64,000 nt of DNA from Oceanicola sp. 502str15 (lineage in GTDB: Bacteria; Pseudomonadota; Alphaproteobacteria; Rhodobacterales; Rhodobacteraceae): positions 1,426,001 to 1,490,000 of the forward strand of contig NZ_WYDQ01000001.1 of the NCBI RefSeq assembly GCF_024105635.1, written 5' to 3'. Position numbers and translations under genes: made by a program. The notes beneath the pieces were generated by a model, which saw nothing but the letters and a program-made list of their open reading frames with translations, was not told the DNA's origin and searched no databases. Positions 1 through 8,770 of this stretch are shown here, piece by piece. Numbering within the stretch: position 1 is the stretch's first letter; the number at the start of each line of letters is the position of its first letter.

Positions 1-2
1 GC

Positions 3-881
3 GAGCGCATCCTCGCCGCCTCACCCGGCGTCGGCCTCTTCGAGCCGCTGATGACGCTCTACATGACCGAGGAGACGGACCCCGAGGATGTGGCCGCCGC
101 CTATGCCTCCGGCCTCGTCAAGGCGGTCAAGCTCTACCCCGCCGGGGCCACCACCAACTCGGCCTCCGGCGTGCGCGACTTCGACAAGGTGCGCCCGGTG
201 CTGGAGAAGATGGCCGAGATCGGCATGCCGCTGTGCATGCACGGCGAGGTGACGACCCACGATGTCGACATCTTCGACCGCGAGGCGGTGTTCATCGACA
301 CCGTGCTCGACCCGCTGCGCCGCGCCACGCCGGGGCTGCGGGTGGTGATGGAGCATATCACCACCGCTGAGGCCGTCGCCTACCTGAAGGAGGGCGGCGC
401 GGATCTGGGCGCCACGATCACCACGCACCACCTGATGATCAACCGCAACCACATGCTGGTCGGCGGCATCCGCCCGCATTACTATTGCCTTCCGGTGGTG
501 AAGCGCGAAAAGCACCGCGAGGCCCTCGCCGAGCTGGCCACATCGGGCTTCGAGCGCTGCTTCCTCGGCACCGACAGCGCCCCCCACCTCGCCACCGACA
601 AGGAAAGCCCCTGCGGCTGCGCCGGGGTGTTCTCGGCCCCGGTGACGATGAGCTGCCTTGCGGCGCTCTTCGAGGAGGTCGGCGCGCTCGACAAGCTCGA
701 GGCCTTCACCTCGCTGAACGGCCCCGCCTTCTACCGCCTGCCCGCCAACGAAGCGACGATCACGCTCTCCAAGGGCGACGAGGCCCTCACCTTCGCCCCG
801 CAGATCGAAACCGAGAACGGCCCCGTCGTGGTCTTCGACCCGGGCCGCCCGCTGCACTGGCAGGTGGAGGACGAGCTCTGA
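3..881 (+). CDS. pyrC: Dihydroorotase, 5' truncated by window edge
   Basis: This protein cyclises N-carbamoyl-aspartate to dihydroorotate in pyrimidine synthesis. The frame is open from base 3, so the N-terminus lies outside the window. The visible 292 residues are most of a class II (E. coli PyrC-type, about 345 aa) enzyme. They include the [11 protein letters not shown] segment with the lysine that is carboxylated to bridge the metals, the metal histidines in CMHGEV and MEHITT, and the catalytic aspartate in GTDSAPH. The missing N-terminus would carry the first HxH metal motif. pyrE follows on the same strand after 84 nt, so the two probably form a pyrimidine operon. Confidence 0.95.
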   Translation, partial: ERILAASPGVGLFEPLMTLYMTEETDPEDVAAAYASGLVKAVKLYPAGATTNSASGVRDFDKVRPVLEKMAEIGMPLCMHGEVTTHDVDIFDREAVFIDTVLDPLRRATPGLRVVMEHITTAEAVAYLKEGGADLGATITTHHLMINRNHMLVGGIRPHYYCLPVVKREKHREALAELATSGFERCFLGTDSAPHLATDKESPCGCAGVFSAPVTMSCLAALFEEVGALDKLEAFTSLNGPAFYRLPANEATITLSKGDEALTFAPQIETENGPVVVFDPGRPLHWQVEDEL

Positions 882-928
882 TCTCCCACCCTGCCCCGAC
901 GTCGCGCGGGTTGCAGGCGTCGCCGTAT

Positions 929-955
929 GGATATTTATGAGCAAGAAAATGACAG
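929..955 (+). repeat. Dispersed intergenic repeat, copy 1
   Basis: The segment starts GGATATTT and ends AGCAAGAAAATGACAG. A near copy lies at 20119-20144 in another intergenic gap. In this copy the end of the repeat runs into the AGGAG ribosome binding site of pyrE. The AT-rich core stands out from its GC-rich surroundings. I infer a dispersed element of this lineage, not a gene-specific regulatory site. Confidence 0.6.
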
Positions 956-965
956 GAGCTGCGCC

Positions 966-1643
966 ATGATCCCCACCTCGCATCCAGACGACGCCACCAT
1001 CGCCCGCATTTCCGCGGGCATGTTGCTGGAAATCGGCGCGGTGCACTTCAACCAGCGCGAGCCCTTCACCTATTCCTCCGGCCTCAAGGGCCCGACCTAC
1101 ATCGACTGCCGCAAGCTCATCAGCTTTCCGCGCATCCGCTCCACGCTGATGGACTTCCTCGTGGTGAAGGTCATGCGCGACGCGGGCTTCGAGGCCTTCG
1201 ACAACATCGCCGGCGGCGAGACCGCAGGCATCCCCTTCGCCGCCTTCGTCGCCGACCGCATGGCCCTGCCCATGAGCTACGTGCGCAAGAAGGCCAAGGG
1301 CTACGGCCGCAACGCCCGGATCGAGGGCGACATGTCCGAGGGACAGCGCGTGCTGCTGGTGGAAGACCTCACCACCGACGGCGGCTCGAAGATTTCCTTC
1401 GTCGACGCCATCCGCGAAACCGGCGCAAGCTGCGCCCATACCGCCGTGATCTTCTACTACGGCATCTTCCCCGAGACCGAAAAGACACTGGGCGACCACG
1501 GCGTGACCCTGCACCACCTCTGCACCTGGTGGGACGTGCTGGCGGTGGCCCGCGAGCGCGGCAGCTTCGACGCCGAAACCCTCGACGGGGTCGAGGCCTT
1601 CCTCAACGACCCCGAAGCCTGGCGCAAAGAAAACGGGGGATAA
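966..1643 (+). CDS. pyrE: Orotate phosphoribosyltransferase
   Basis: The enzyme joins orotate and PRPP to give orotidine 5'-phosphate. The start at 966 is chosen because AGGAG lies at 954-958, 7 nt upstream; an in-frame ATG at 927 would add residues encoded by a repeat and lacks such a site. The 225-aa product has the flexible-loop segment [17 protein letters not shown] and the PRPP-binding segment [15 protein letters not shown], where the usual DDxxTTG-type motif is the EDLTTDGG variant that I associate with alphaproteobacterial PyrE. It lies directly after pyrC. Confidence 0.95.
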   Translation: MIPTSHPDDATIARISAGMLLEIGAVHFNQREPFTYSSGLKGPTYIDCRKLISFPRIRSTLMDFLVVKVMRDAGFEAFDNIAGGETAGIPFAAFVADRMALPMSYVRKKAKGYGRNARIEGDMSEGQRVLLVEDLTTDGGSKISFVDAIRETGASCAHTAVIFYYGIFPETEKTLGDHGVTLHHLCTWWDVLAVARERGSFDAETLDGVEAFLNDPEAWRKENGG

Positions 1644-1769
1644 CTTGTGGAAGGCTTCGGGGCAGAATCGCCCGAGGCCATGGCGCATCTAGCCGCCCCC
1701 TCGCAACCGACGGCCAGATATGGTATCAATCGGGGCGCGCAGGGAATGGCTCACAGGGTTATGCGCCCC

Positions 1770-1778
1770 TTATCCACA
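1770..1778 (+). promoter_or_regulatory. Consensus DnaA box upstream of dnaB
   Basis: TTATCCACA matches the E. coli DnaA 9-mer consensus exactly and lies 69 nt before the dnaB start. I found no second exact box in the 203-nt gap, so this looks like a single regulatory box and not an origin. Confidence 0.5.
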
Positions 1779-1846
1779 AGGATTTCCAGATACCCACGAG
1801 CCACCTTTTCAGCGTATGACCTGCCTCCACAGGGGGATCGAGCAGC

Positions 1847-3337
1847 ATGAACGAGATCACAGCTTTTCGGCCGGAAGGGTCGGAGGCGCAGGAGACTGCG
1901 CCACATAACATCGAGGCCGAGCAACAGCTGCTCGGGGCGATCCTCACCAACAACGACATCTTCGACCGTGTCGCCATGGTGATCAGCGCCGAGCACTTCT
2001 ACGACCCGCTTCACGCCCGCATCTTCGAGGTCGCCGCCGCGCGGATCGCCAAGAACCTCGCGGCCACGCCGGTCTCGCTCAAGAGCTACCTCGAGGACGA
2101 GCCGGGCCTGAAGGAGGTCGGCGGCGCCGCCTATCTCGCCAAGCTCGCCGGGGTGGCCGTGGCCAGCTTCGCCGCGCGCGACTACGCCCAGATCGTCTAT
2201 GACCTCGCCATCCGCCGCGAGCTGATGGGGCTGGGGCGCAACATCGCCGCCAAGGCCTCCGACATCAATGTGACCTCCGAGCCCAAGGACCAGATCGTCG
2301 AGGCCGAGCAGGCGCTCTACAAGCTCTCCGAGCAGGGCCGCACCGAAAGCGGTTTTCAGAGCTTTCTCAAGGCCGTAACCGACGCTGTTAATGTCGCCAA
2401 CGCGGCCTACCAGCGCGAGGGCGGGCTTGCCGGCATCTCCACCGGCCTCAACGACATGGACCGCAAGCTCGGTGGCCTCCACCCCTCCGACCTGCTGATC
2501 CTCGCCGGTCGCCCCTCCATGGGCAAAACCTCGCTGGCCACCAACCTCGCCTTCAACATCGCCAAGGCCTACAAGCGCGGCATGCGCCCCGATGGCACCG
2601 AAGGCGCGGTGGATGGCGGCGTTGTCGGTTTCTTCTCGCTCGAAATGAGCGCCGAACAGCTCGCCTCGCGCATCCTCTCCGAAGCCGCCGAGATCAGCAG
2701 CCACAAGATCCGACAGGGCGACATGGACGAATCCGAGTTCCGCCGCTTCGTCGAGGCCGCCAAGGCCTTGGAATCCTGCCCGCTCTTCATCGACGACACC
2801 GCCGCCCTGCCGATCTCCCAAGTCGCCGCCCGCGCCCGCCGCCTCAAGCGCACGCACGGGCTCGACCTGATCATCGTCGACTATCTCCAGCTCCTGCGCG
2901 GTACCGCCGAGAACCGGGTGCAGGAGATCGGCGAAATCTCCATGGGTCTCAAGGCCATCGCCAAGGAGCTGAACATCCCGGTCATCGCCCTCTCCCAGCT
3001 CTCGCGTCAGGTCGAAAGCCGCGATGACAAGCGCCCCCAGCTCTCCGACCTGCGGGAATCGGGCTCCATCGAGCAGGACGCAGACGTGGTGATGTTCGTG
3101 TTCCGTGAAGAGTATTACGCCGAACGTGAGAAGCCGTCGGACGACCAGCTCGACAAGATGGCCGAATGGCAGGAGCGCATGGCCCGGCTGCACGGCAAGG
3201 CCGAGGTGATCATCGGCAAGCAGCGCCACGGCCCCATCGGCACGGTCGAACTGTCCTTCGAAAGCCAGTTCACCCGCTTCGGCAACCTCGTCCAGCCCTG
3301 GCAGCAGGGCGGCGGCGGGCAGGTCGACCAGTTCTGA
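1847..3337 (+). CDS. dnaB: Replicative DNA helicase DnaB
   Basis: This is the hexameric helicase that unwinds the parental duplex at the replication fork and loads primase. The 496-aa protein has the N-terminal domain beginning HNIEAEQQLLGAIL, a linker, and the RecA-like C-terminal motor with Walker A AGRPSMGKTSLA near residues 219-230, a Walker B-type IIVDYLQLL, and SQLSRQVESR near residue 385. Length and motif order are normal, and there is no intein. The ATG at 1847 follows a GGGGGA purine stretch. The 203-nt upstream gap holds a DnaA box, suggesting that dnaB expression may follow DnaA activity. Confidence 0.97.
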   Translation: MNEITAFRPEGSEAQETAPHNIEAEQQLLGAILTNNDIFDRVAMVISAEHFYDPLHARIFEVAAARIAKNLAATPVSLKSYLEDEPGLKEVGGAAYLAKLAGVAVASFAARDYAQIVYDLAIRRELMGLGRNIAAKASDINVTSEPKDQIVEAEQALYKLSEQGRTESGFQSFLKAVTDAVNVANAAYQREGGLAGISTGLNDMDRKLGGLHPSDLLILAGRPSMGKTSLATNLAFNIAKAYKRGMRPDGTEGAVDGGVVGFFSLEMSAEQLASRILSEAAEISSHKIRQGDMDESEFRRFVEAAKALESCPLFIDDTAALPISQVAARARRLKRTHGLDLIIVDYLQLLRGTAENRVQEIGEISMGLKAIAKELNIPVIALSQLSRQVESRDDKRPQLSDLRESGSIEQDADVVMFVFREEYYAEREKPSDDQLDKMAEWQERMARLHGKAEVIIGKQRHGPIGTVELSFESQFTRFGNLVQPWQQGGGGQVDQF

Positions 3338-3452
3338 CCACCGGCCCCGGCCACTGCCTCCCAACGCATTCTGCTTAGGTGAGCCCGGAGCTGCTTTCCC
3401 GCCCCGACCACAAGCGCAGGCCGGACATGGCACGGCGGGGTGGGGTCCTCTC

Positions 3453-3500
3453 GGCAGTCGCTTCGCGACCGCCTACCGGCCCGGTGTCCGCTGCGCGGAC
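3453..3500 (+). other. Two tandem hairpins in the dnaB-DUF1194 gap
   Basis: The first hairpin pairs 3453-3461 with 3465-3473 (9 bp, one mismatch, TTC loop). The second pairs GTCCGC 3486-3491 with GCGGAC 3495-3500. No T-run follows either, so intrinsic termination is not supported. They may be an RNA processing or REP-like structure. The rest of 3338-3579 shows nothing I recognise. Confidence 0.35.
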
Positions 3501-3579
3501 CCCGTTGGCGGGAGCCGCGTCATGTCCGGCCGCACATCACATCCCCGCGACCCCCTTCCCCAGAATCACCTCCTCCCGC

Positions 3580-4374
3580 ATGATCCTCCTCATGCGCGCC
3601 GCCCTCCTCGCCCTCGCCCTCTCCACCCTGCCTGCCCAGGCGCAACCCATCGAGGTTGATGTCGAGCTTGCCCTGATGGTCGATGTCTCCCGCTCGATGA
3701 CCCCCAACGAGGTCGAGATCCAACGGCGCGGCTACGCCGAGGCGATCCTGTCCAACGAGGTGATGACGGCAGTGCAATCGGGCCTGCTCGGCGCCATCGC
3801 CGTGACCTACGTCGAATGGGCCGGCGACTACACCCAGCGCGAGATCGTCCCCTGGACCGTGATCCAGACCCCGGAGGACGCCCGCGCCTTTGCCGAGGCC
3901 CTGAGCCAGACCTTCGCCGGTGGCATGCGCCGCACCTCGATCTCGGGCGCCATCGAATTTGCCGCAGAATCGATCGAGTCCAACGCCTTTTCGGGGCTGC
4001 GCCGGGTGATCGACGTGTCGGGCGACGGACCCAACAACCAGGGGCCGCTGGTGGAGCGTGCCCGCGACGCGGCGCTGGCCAAGGGCATCGTCATCAACGG
4101 GCTGCCACTGATGACCAACGAGGGCCTCTCGGGCAACTGGGACATCGGCGGCCTCGACCTTTATTACCGCGACTGCGTGATCGGCGGTGCCGGGGCCTTC
4201 GTGATTCCGGTGCATGAGTGGAGCGAGTTCGCGCAGGCCGTCCGGCGCAAGCTGGTGCTCGAGATCGCGGGCCTGCCGCCCCCGGCCCAGATCATCCGCG
4301 CACAGGGCCCGTTCGATTGCCAGATCGGCGAAAAGATGTGGGAGCAGCGTCGCCGCTACTGGGACGAACCCTGA
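3580..4374 (+). CDS. DUF1194 family secreted von Willebrand A-like protein
   Basis: The 264-aa product starts with a signal peptide (LLMRAALLALALSTLPAQAQ) followed by a VWA-like fold. The MIDAS-type motif DVSRS lies within MVDVSRSMT just after the signal, and DVSGDGPNN follows later. DUF1194 proteins have no defined function, and a metal-dependent adhesion site for protein contacts in the periplasm is inferred. The start could be 3580 or 3592; an open extension back to 3379 is rejected because it would precede the signal peptide. It converges on rnd with a 10-nt gap. Confidence 0.8.
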   Translation: MILLMRAALLALALSTLPAQAQPIEVDVELALMVDVSRSMTPNEVEIQRRGYAEAILSNEVMTAVQSGLLGAIAVTYVEWAGDYTQREIVPWTVIQTPEDARAFAEALSQTFAGGMRRTSISGAIEFAAESIESNAFSGLRRVIDVSGDGPNNQGPLVERARDAALAKGIVINGLPLMTNEGLSGNWDIGGLDLYYRDCVIGGAGAFVIPVHEWSEFAQAVRRKLVLEIAGLPPPAQIIRAQGPFDCQIGEKMWEQRRRYWDEP

Positions 4375-4384
4375 GGCACCGCCC

Positions 4385-5539
4385 CTAGAGCGCGACGATC
4401 TCCACGTTCTCGCCCTTCAGCGCAAGGGCCACGCGGCCTTCACACAGCTTCAGCGCATCCTCGCCGAACACCTCGCGCCGCCAGCCGCTCAGGGCCGGAA
4501 GGTCGCGCTCGCCGGCGGCGATCTCGTCAAGCTCGGCGGCGCTGGCAATGAGCCGCTGCGCCACGTTGAACCGGTCGCCCTTGGCCTTCAGCAGCACCCG
4601 CAGCAGATCGGCCAGCGCCGGGTTGACCTGAAGCTTCTCGCGCCGCCGGTCGACCTGCGGAAACTCCTCCGGGTCCGCCTCGAGCCCGGCGGTCACCGCG
4701 CTCAGGATACCTTCGGCAATCTCGCCGCGCCGGGCTTCTCTGAGCAGCAGGCGCGAGCGCGACAATTCCTTTTCATTCCGGGGCTTTGTCGACGCAAGCT
4801 CAAGCAGTGCATCATCCTTGTAGACCCGGTTGCGCGGCACGTTCCTGCTCTGTGCATAGGCCTCCCGAAACCGCGCCAGCTCACGCACGATGGCAAGGAA
4901 GCGGCCCGAGTTGGTGCGGGTCTTCACCCGCCGCCAGGCCTCGTCGGGCTGCACCACGTAGGTGTCGGGGCTGAGCAACACGCCAAGCTCTTCCTCCACC
5001 CAAGGCGCGCGCCCCGATTTGGCCAGCTCGGCGGCCAGAAATTCGTAGACCACCCGCAGGTGGGTCACATCGGCCAGCGCATATTCCTTCTGCGCATCGG
5101 TCAGTGGGCGGCGCGACCAGTCGGTGAACCGGCTGCTCTTGTCGACCTGCGCCTTCACGATGCGCTTCACCAGCGTCTCGTAGCCCGCCTGCTCGCCAAA
5201 GCCGCAGACCATCGCCGCAACCTGGGTGTCGAACAGCGGCTCGGGGATCACCCCGCCCTCGACAAAGAAGATCTCCAGATCCTGCCGCGCCGCATGAAAC
5301 ACCTTCACCACGTCGCGATTGCGGAACAGCTCGTAGAGCGGCTCCATCGACATCTGATCGCCCTGGATCGGGTCCACCAGCACCGCCTCGCCGTCGCCGG
5401 GCAAGGCCAGCTGCACGAGGCAAAGTTTGGAGTAGTAGGTTCTTTCCCGCAGAAATTCTGTGTCCACGGTGATGTAAGGGCCCTTGGCTGCCGTCTGACA
5501 GAATGCCGACAGCTCCTCGGTGGTCGTCAATGTGCGCAT
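4385..5539 (-). CDS. rnd: Ribonuclease D
   Basis: This is a 3'-5' exoribonuclease that trims tRNA precursors. The 384-aa protein has the DEDDy exonuclease domain in roughly residues 1-170: Exo I is VDTEFLRE, Exo II contains HAARQDLEIFF, and Exo III is YALADVTHL with the tyrosine. An HRDC-like helical region follows around residues 205-285. Length is as expected. It is co-directional with purM-purN but separated from purN by 110 nt, so it may have its own promoter. Confidence 0.93.
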   Translation of the reverse strand: MRTLTTTEELSAFCQTAAKGPYITVDTEFLRERTYYSKLCLVQLALPGDGEAVLVDPIQGDQMSMEPLYELFRNRDVVKVFHAARQDLEIFFVEGGVIPEPLFDTQVAAMVCGFGEQAGYETLVKRIVKAQVDKSSRFTDWSRRPLTDAQKEYALADVTHLRVVYEFLAAELAKSGRAPWVEEELGVLLSPDTYVVQPDEAWRRVKTRTNSGRFLAIVRELARFREAYAQSRNVPRNRVYKDDALLELASTKPRNEKELSRSRLLLREARRGEIAEGILSAVTAGLEADPEEFPQVDRRREKLQVNPALADLLRVLLKAKGDRFNVAQRLIASAAELDEIAAGERDLPALSGWRREVFGEDALKLCEGRVALALKGENVEIVAL

Positions 5540-5565
5540 AGGATGCGGTGGCTCTCTTTTTTCCC

Positions 5566-5590
5566 GGCGCAGGCTGCGCCACTCGTTTTT
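5566..5590 (+). terminator. Small hairpin with T-run on the plus strand
   Basis: GGCGCA 5566-5571 pairs with TGCGCC 5575-5580, and TTTTT follows at 5586-5590. The T-run is on the plus strand although the flanking genes purN and rnd read on the minus strand, so it would stop only antisense transcription. On the minus strand the same stem lacks a downstream T-run. Confidence 0.3.
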
Positions 5591-5649
5591 GCCGCTCCCA
5601 GCTTTCTAGGACCATGCGGAAGGAAAGGAAAGCCTGCCTTGACGTCGAT

Positions 5650-6246
5650 TCAGGACAAGTAAAGTGGCTGGCGTTCACCGCCAGCAAATCGGCGCAAACA
5701 GGCCGGGTAGAGCGCGTGTTCGCGGATCAGCACCCGTGCCGCCAGCGCGTCGGGGGTGTCGCCGGGCAGGATCGGCACCCGCGCCTGCCCCAGAATCGGC
5801 CCGTCATCCAGCTCCGGCGTCACCTCGTGCACCGTGCAGCCCGCCTCGGCGTCGCCCGCCTCCAGCGCGCGCGCGTGAGTGTGCAATCCGCGATACTTGG
5901 GCAGCAGCGAAGGGTGGATGTTCAGCATCCGGCCTTCCCAATGGCGCACGAAGCCTGCCGTCAGCACCCGCATGAAGCCCGCAAGGCAGATCAGGTCCGC
6001 TCCGGCGGCCTCCAGCCGCGCCGTCAGCTCGGCCTCGAAGGCGGGGCGGTCCTTGCCGAAGGGCCGGTGATCCACCGCATCCGTCGCCACGCCCAAAGCC
6101 TGCGCCCGCGCAAGCCCGCCCGCGCCGGGATCGTTCGACATCACCAGCACCGGGCGCGCCGGATGCCCGGCCTCGCCCATGCTTTCAACGAGCTTCACCA
6201 TATTGGAGCCGCCGCCCGACAGCAGGATCGCGCAGTTTCGGCTCAA
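5650..6246 (-). CDS. purN: Phosphoribosylglycinamide formyltransferase, TTG start
   Basis: The enzyme transfers a formyl group from 10-formyl-THF to GAR, the third step of purine synthesis. The 198-aa product starts with the conserved glycine loop [12 protein letters not shown] and carries the catalytic motif [17 protein letters not shown] (HxSLLP) and the later aspartate in TPELDDGPI. No ATG fits upstream of the glycine loop. The only start giving a family-like N-terminus is TTG at 6244-6246, which overlaps the purM stop as TTGA, so translation is probably coupled to purM. Confidence 0.9.
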   Translation of the reverse strand: MSRNCAILLSGGGSNMVKLVESMGEAGHPARPVLVMSNDPGAGGLARAQALGVATDAVDHRPFGKDRPAFEAELTARLEAAGADLICLAGFMRVLTAGFVRHWEGRMLNIHPSLLPKYRGLHTHARALEAGDAEAGCTVHEVTPELDDGPILGQARVPILPGDTPDALAARVLIREHALYPACLRRFAGGERQPLYLS

Positions 6247-7289
6247 AGCAGCTTCCCGCTGTAGGAAACCCCCTCGCCGGCCACAACGCGGCCCAGCTCG
6301 CAGACGGTTTCGCCGGTGTCTTCCAGCAGCGCCTTCAGGCTCCCGGCCTGCTCGGCGTCGACCACGAGCACCATGCCGATGCCAGAGTTGAAGGTCTTCA
6401 GCAGCTCGGCCTCCTCCAGCCCGCCGGTCTCGGCCAGCCAGCGGAACACCCCCGGCAACTCCCATGCGCCTAGGTCCACCTCAGCACCCAGCCCCTCGGG
6501 CAGCACCCGCGGCAGATTTTCGGTCAGCCCGCCGCCGGTGATATGGGCCAGCCCGTGCACGCCGCCCGCGCGGATCGCCGCCAATACCTGGCGCACATAG
6601 ATCCGCGTCGGCGTCAGCAGCGCCTCGCCCAGCGTGCCACCGCCGAAGGGCGAAGCCGCCTCCCAGCCAAGCCCGGCCATCTCCACCACCCGGCGCACAA
6701 GGCTGTAGCCATTCGAATGCACCCCGTCCGAGGCCAGCCCGAGCAGCACATCGCCCTCGCCCACGCCCTCGGGCAGCGCCGCACCGCGCTCCATCGCGCC
6801 CACGGCAAAGCCGGCAAGGTCAAAGTCCTTGCCCTCGTACATCCCCGGCATCTCCGCCGTCTCGCCGCCGATCAGCGCCGCACCGGCCGCCTTGCAGCCC
6901 GCCGCAATGCCTTCCACGATCGCGGTGCCCGCGGTCACGTCGAGCTTGCCGGTTGCGAAATAATCAAGGAAAAACAGCGGCTCCGCACCCTGGCAGACAA
7001 GGTCGTTCACGCACATGGCCACAAGGTCCACGCCCACGCCGTTGACCACGCCGGTATCAATCGCGATCCGCAGCTTGGTGCCCACCCCGTCGGTCGCCGC
7101 CACCAGCACCGGGTCCGTGAACCCCGCGGCCTTAAGGTCGAACAACCCGCCGAAGCCCCCGATGGAGCCCATCACCCCCGCCCGGTCGGTCGATTTCACC
7201 GCCGGCTTGATCGCCTCCACAAGCGCATTGCCCGCGTCGATGTCCACACCCGCCTGGGCATAGGTCAAACCGTTCTTTCCATCGCTCAT
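6243..7289 (-). CDS. purM: Phosphoribosylformylglycinamidine cyclo-ligase (AIR synthetase)
   Basis: The enzyme closes FGAM to 5-aminoimidazole ribonucleotide using ATP. The 348-aa protein has the PurM-type ATP-binding N-terminal half ([36 protein letters not shown]) and C-terminal [10 protein letters not shown]. The start at 7289 is preceded by GAGGAGAG on the minus strand, and the alternative open extension to 7385 is not family-like. purN overlaps its stop. Its 125-nt leader contains a 15-bp direct repeat. Confidence 0.96.
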   Translation of the reverse strand: MSDGKNGLTYAQAGVDIDAGNALVEAIKPAVKSTDRAGVMGSIGGFGGLFDLKAAGFTDPVLVAATDGVGTKLRIAIDTGVVNGVGVDLVAMCVNDLVCQGAEPLFFLDYFATGKLDVTAGTAIVEGIAAGCKAAGAALIGGETAEMPGMYEGKDFDLAGFAVGAMERGAALPEGVGEGDVLLGLASDGVHSNGYSLVRRVVEMAGLGWEAASPFGGGTLGEALLTPTRIYVRQVLAAIRAGGVHGLAHITGGGLTENLPRVLPEGLGAEVDLGAWELPGVFRWLAETGGLEEAELLKTFNSGIGMVLVVDAEQAGSLKALLEDTGETVCELGRVVAGEGVSYSGKLL

Positions 7290-7302
7290 CCGCGCTCTCC
7301 TC

Positions 7303-7339
7303 GGTGCCGTCCCCGGCCCTCTTGGGTGCCGTCCCCGGC
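7303..7339. repeat. 15-bp direct repeat in the purM leader
   Basis: GGTGCCGTCCCCGGC occurs at 7303-7317 and again at 7325-7339, with a 22-bp period (about two helical turns). It lies 14-50 bp upstream of the purM start. Two sites on one helix face fit a regulator binding pair, but I do not recognise the motif. Confidence 0.45.
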
Positions 7340-7375
7340 GCTTTAAGGCAACTGCTGCGCAATTGCCAGACTGGC

Positions 7376-7404
7376 TTGACCGCATCCCGCCACGGGCCTA
7401 ATCA
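7376..7404 (+). promoter_or_regulatory. Promoter of the CAU tRNA gene
   Basis: The -35 hexamer TTGACC at 7376-7381 and -10 hexamer TAATCA at 7399-7404 are separated by exactly 17 bp. The predicted start, around 7411, is only a few bases before the mature tRNA 5' end at 7415. Confidence 0.65.
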
Positions 7405-7414
7405 GGCCCCCGGC

Positions 7415-7491
7415 GGGCCTGTAGCTCAATTGGTTAGAGCAGAGCGCTCATAACGCTTTGGTTGCGGGTTCAAGTCCTGCCGGGCCTACCA
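7415..7491 (+). tRNA. tRNA with CAU anticodon, probably tRNA-Ile2 (lysidine)
   Basis: The cloverleaf folds completely: acceptor 7415-7421 with 7481-7487 (G-U at the first pair), D arm GCTC/GAGC, anticodon arm GAGCG/CGCTT with loop CTCATAA, T arm GCGGG/CCTGC with TTCAAGT, and encoded CCA at 7489-7491. The anticodon is CAT. Pieces such as CTCATAA and GGTTCAAGTCC resemble E. coli ileX, the tRNA-Ile read as AUA after lysidine modification by TilS, more than initiator tRNA. It could instead be elongator tRNA-Met. Confidence 0.9.
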
Positions 7492-7547
7492 CCGCTCTCC
7501 CCCCCGTTTTACCTGTCACCGCCGCCGCCCCTGCGGTAGCCTGCCCC

Positions 7548-8756
7548 ATGGTCGATGATCTCACCCCCGCCCGCCTGCCGCTGGCCGAGGCCGCCCGGGC
7601 CGCCGCCTCAGGCAATGCCGCAGGGGTCAAGACGCCGGCCCTCAAGGCCCTGTCGGTCAAGGAAATCTCCGCCCCCGAGCTGTCCCGGGCCGTGACCCTG
7701 CTGCTCGATGCCGGCCACGGCGAGGCGGCCCTGCGCGCGCTGCGCAAGCATTGCGAGGGCAAGGCCCCCCTTGCCGCCGGATTCGCCCGCCTCGGGGCGC
7801 TCTATTTCGAGGCCGACAAGCGAGGCCCCGCCGTCCGCGCCCTGTCCCGCGCCCTGCGGATGCATGCCGATGACCGCCAGAGTGCCTTCCTGCTGGCCGA
7901 CCTTCACCTGAAGGCGGGCGATGTCGCGGCGGCAGAGGCCGTCTGGCACACCGTCTTCGCCGCCCGCCCAAGCGATGCCGACATTCGCCTGCGCGCCGCC
8001 ACCCAGTTCGCCCATTTCGGCGCAACCGACCCTGCCCGCGCCTTCGTGGCCCTCGCCACCCCGCTGCATGACGACCCGGTCGAGCTTGCCTTCATGGGGG
8101 CCGCCATCACCGGCGACGAGCCCCCCGAGCTGCCCGACCCGGGCTATATCGCCCGCTTCTTCGACCGCACCGCCGCGCATTTCGATGCCAGCCTCGCCGG
8201 GGTGCAGTATCGCGGCCCCGAGGTGCTCTCCGCCACTCTCAAAAGCCTCGCCATCACCCCCGGCGCCGGCCTCACCGTGCTTGACGCCGGCTGCGGTTCC
8301 GGCCTCTCCGCCGCCATCCTCTCCCCCATCTCCGCCCGCCTCGACGGGCTCGACATCAGCCCCGGCATTCTCGAAGAGGCCGCCAAGACCGGCGCCTACG
8401 CCAGCCTCTTCACCCTCGACCTTGCCCGCGATGCCGCGCCCGAGCCGGGCCTCTACGATCTTGTCGTGGCGATGGACGTCATTATCTATACCGGCAATGC
8501 CACCCCTGCCCTCGCCACCATGGCCCAGGCCCTCAAGCCCGGAGGCCGCCTTGTCGTAACCTGTGAAGACGCCCCCGACCGGCCCGATGGCTGGCGCCTC
8601 ACCCCCTCCGGGCGCTACTGTCACGGGCAGGACTACATCCGCGCCGCGCTCGCCGAAGCCGGCTTCAACCCGCCCGACCACGTCGCCGCCGAAACCCTGC
8701 GCAACGAGTTCCGCCGCCCGGTCCCCGGCTTCGTGATCTCCGCAACCCGCAAGTAA
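7548..8756 (+). CDS. TPR-containing class I SAM methyltransferase
   Basis: The 402-aa cytoplasmic protein has an N-terminal alpha-helical, TPR-like half (roughly residues 50-190, alanine-rich repeats such as ALRALRKH and [12 protein letters not shown]) and a C-terminal Rossmann methyltransferase. SAM-binding motif I is [11 protein letters not shown] near residue 243, followed by LDGLDIS (motif II) and [14 protein letters not shown]. Similar TPR-plus-methyltransferase proteins in this lineage have no firm substrate. The ATG at 7548 is the first sensible start after the tRNA. selO follows after 14 nt, so the two may be co-transcribed. Confidence 0.8.
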   Translation: MVDDLTPARLPLAEAARAAASGNAAGVKTPALKALSVKEISAPELSRAVTLLLDAGHGEAALRALRKHCEGKAPLAAGFARLGALYFEADKRGPAVRALSRALRMHADDRQSAFLLADLHLKAGDVAAAEAVWHTVFAARPSDADIRLRAATQFAHFGATDPARAFVALATPLHDDPVELAFMGAAITGDEPPELPDPGYIARFFDRTAAHFDASLAGVQYRGPEVLSATLKSLAITPGAGLTVLDAGCGSGLSAAILSPISARLDGLDISPGILEEAAKTGAYASLFTLDLARDAAPEPGLYDLVVAMDVIIYTGNATPALATMAQALKPGGRLVVTCEDAPDRPDGWRLTPSGRYCHGQDYIRAALAEAGFNPPDHVAAETLRNEFRRPVPGFVISATRK

Positions 8757-8770
8757 GAACGCCTCCAGCC

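Noticed and set aside
21..1688. Long minus-strand open frame opposite pyrC/pyrE
   Set aside because: It is an antisense shadow of pyrC and pyrE caused by high GC3; the product has low-complexity His/Gly/Ala runs and no family pattern.
1770..1778. DnaA box as part of an origin of replication
   Set aside because: Only one exact box is present and no AT-rich unwinding region or box cluster is seen.
3379..3579. N-terminal extension of the DUF1194 protein
   Set aside because: It would place 67 residues before a clear signal peptide and covers the hairpin region.
5566..5590. Hairpin as the purN terminator
   Set aside because: The T-run is on the wrong strand for purN; it fits only antisense transcription.
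7415..7491. Reading the CAU tRNA as initiator tRNA-Met
   Set aside because: It lacks the initiator features (C1-A72 mismatch and three G-C pairs in the anticodon stem) and has G-U at the first pair.
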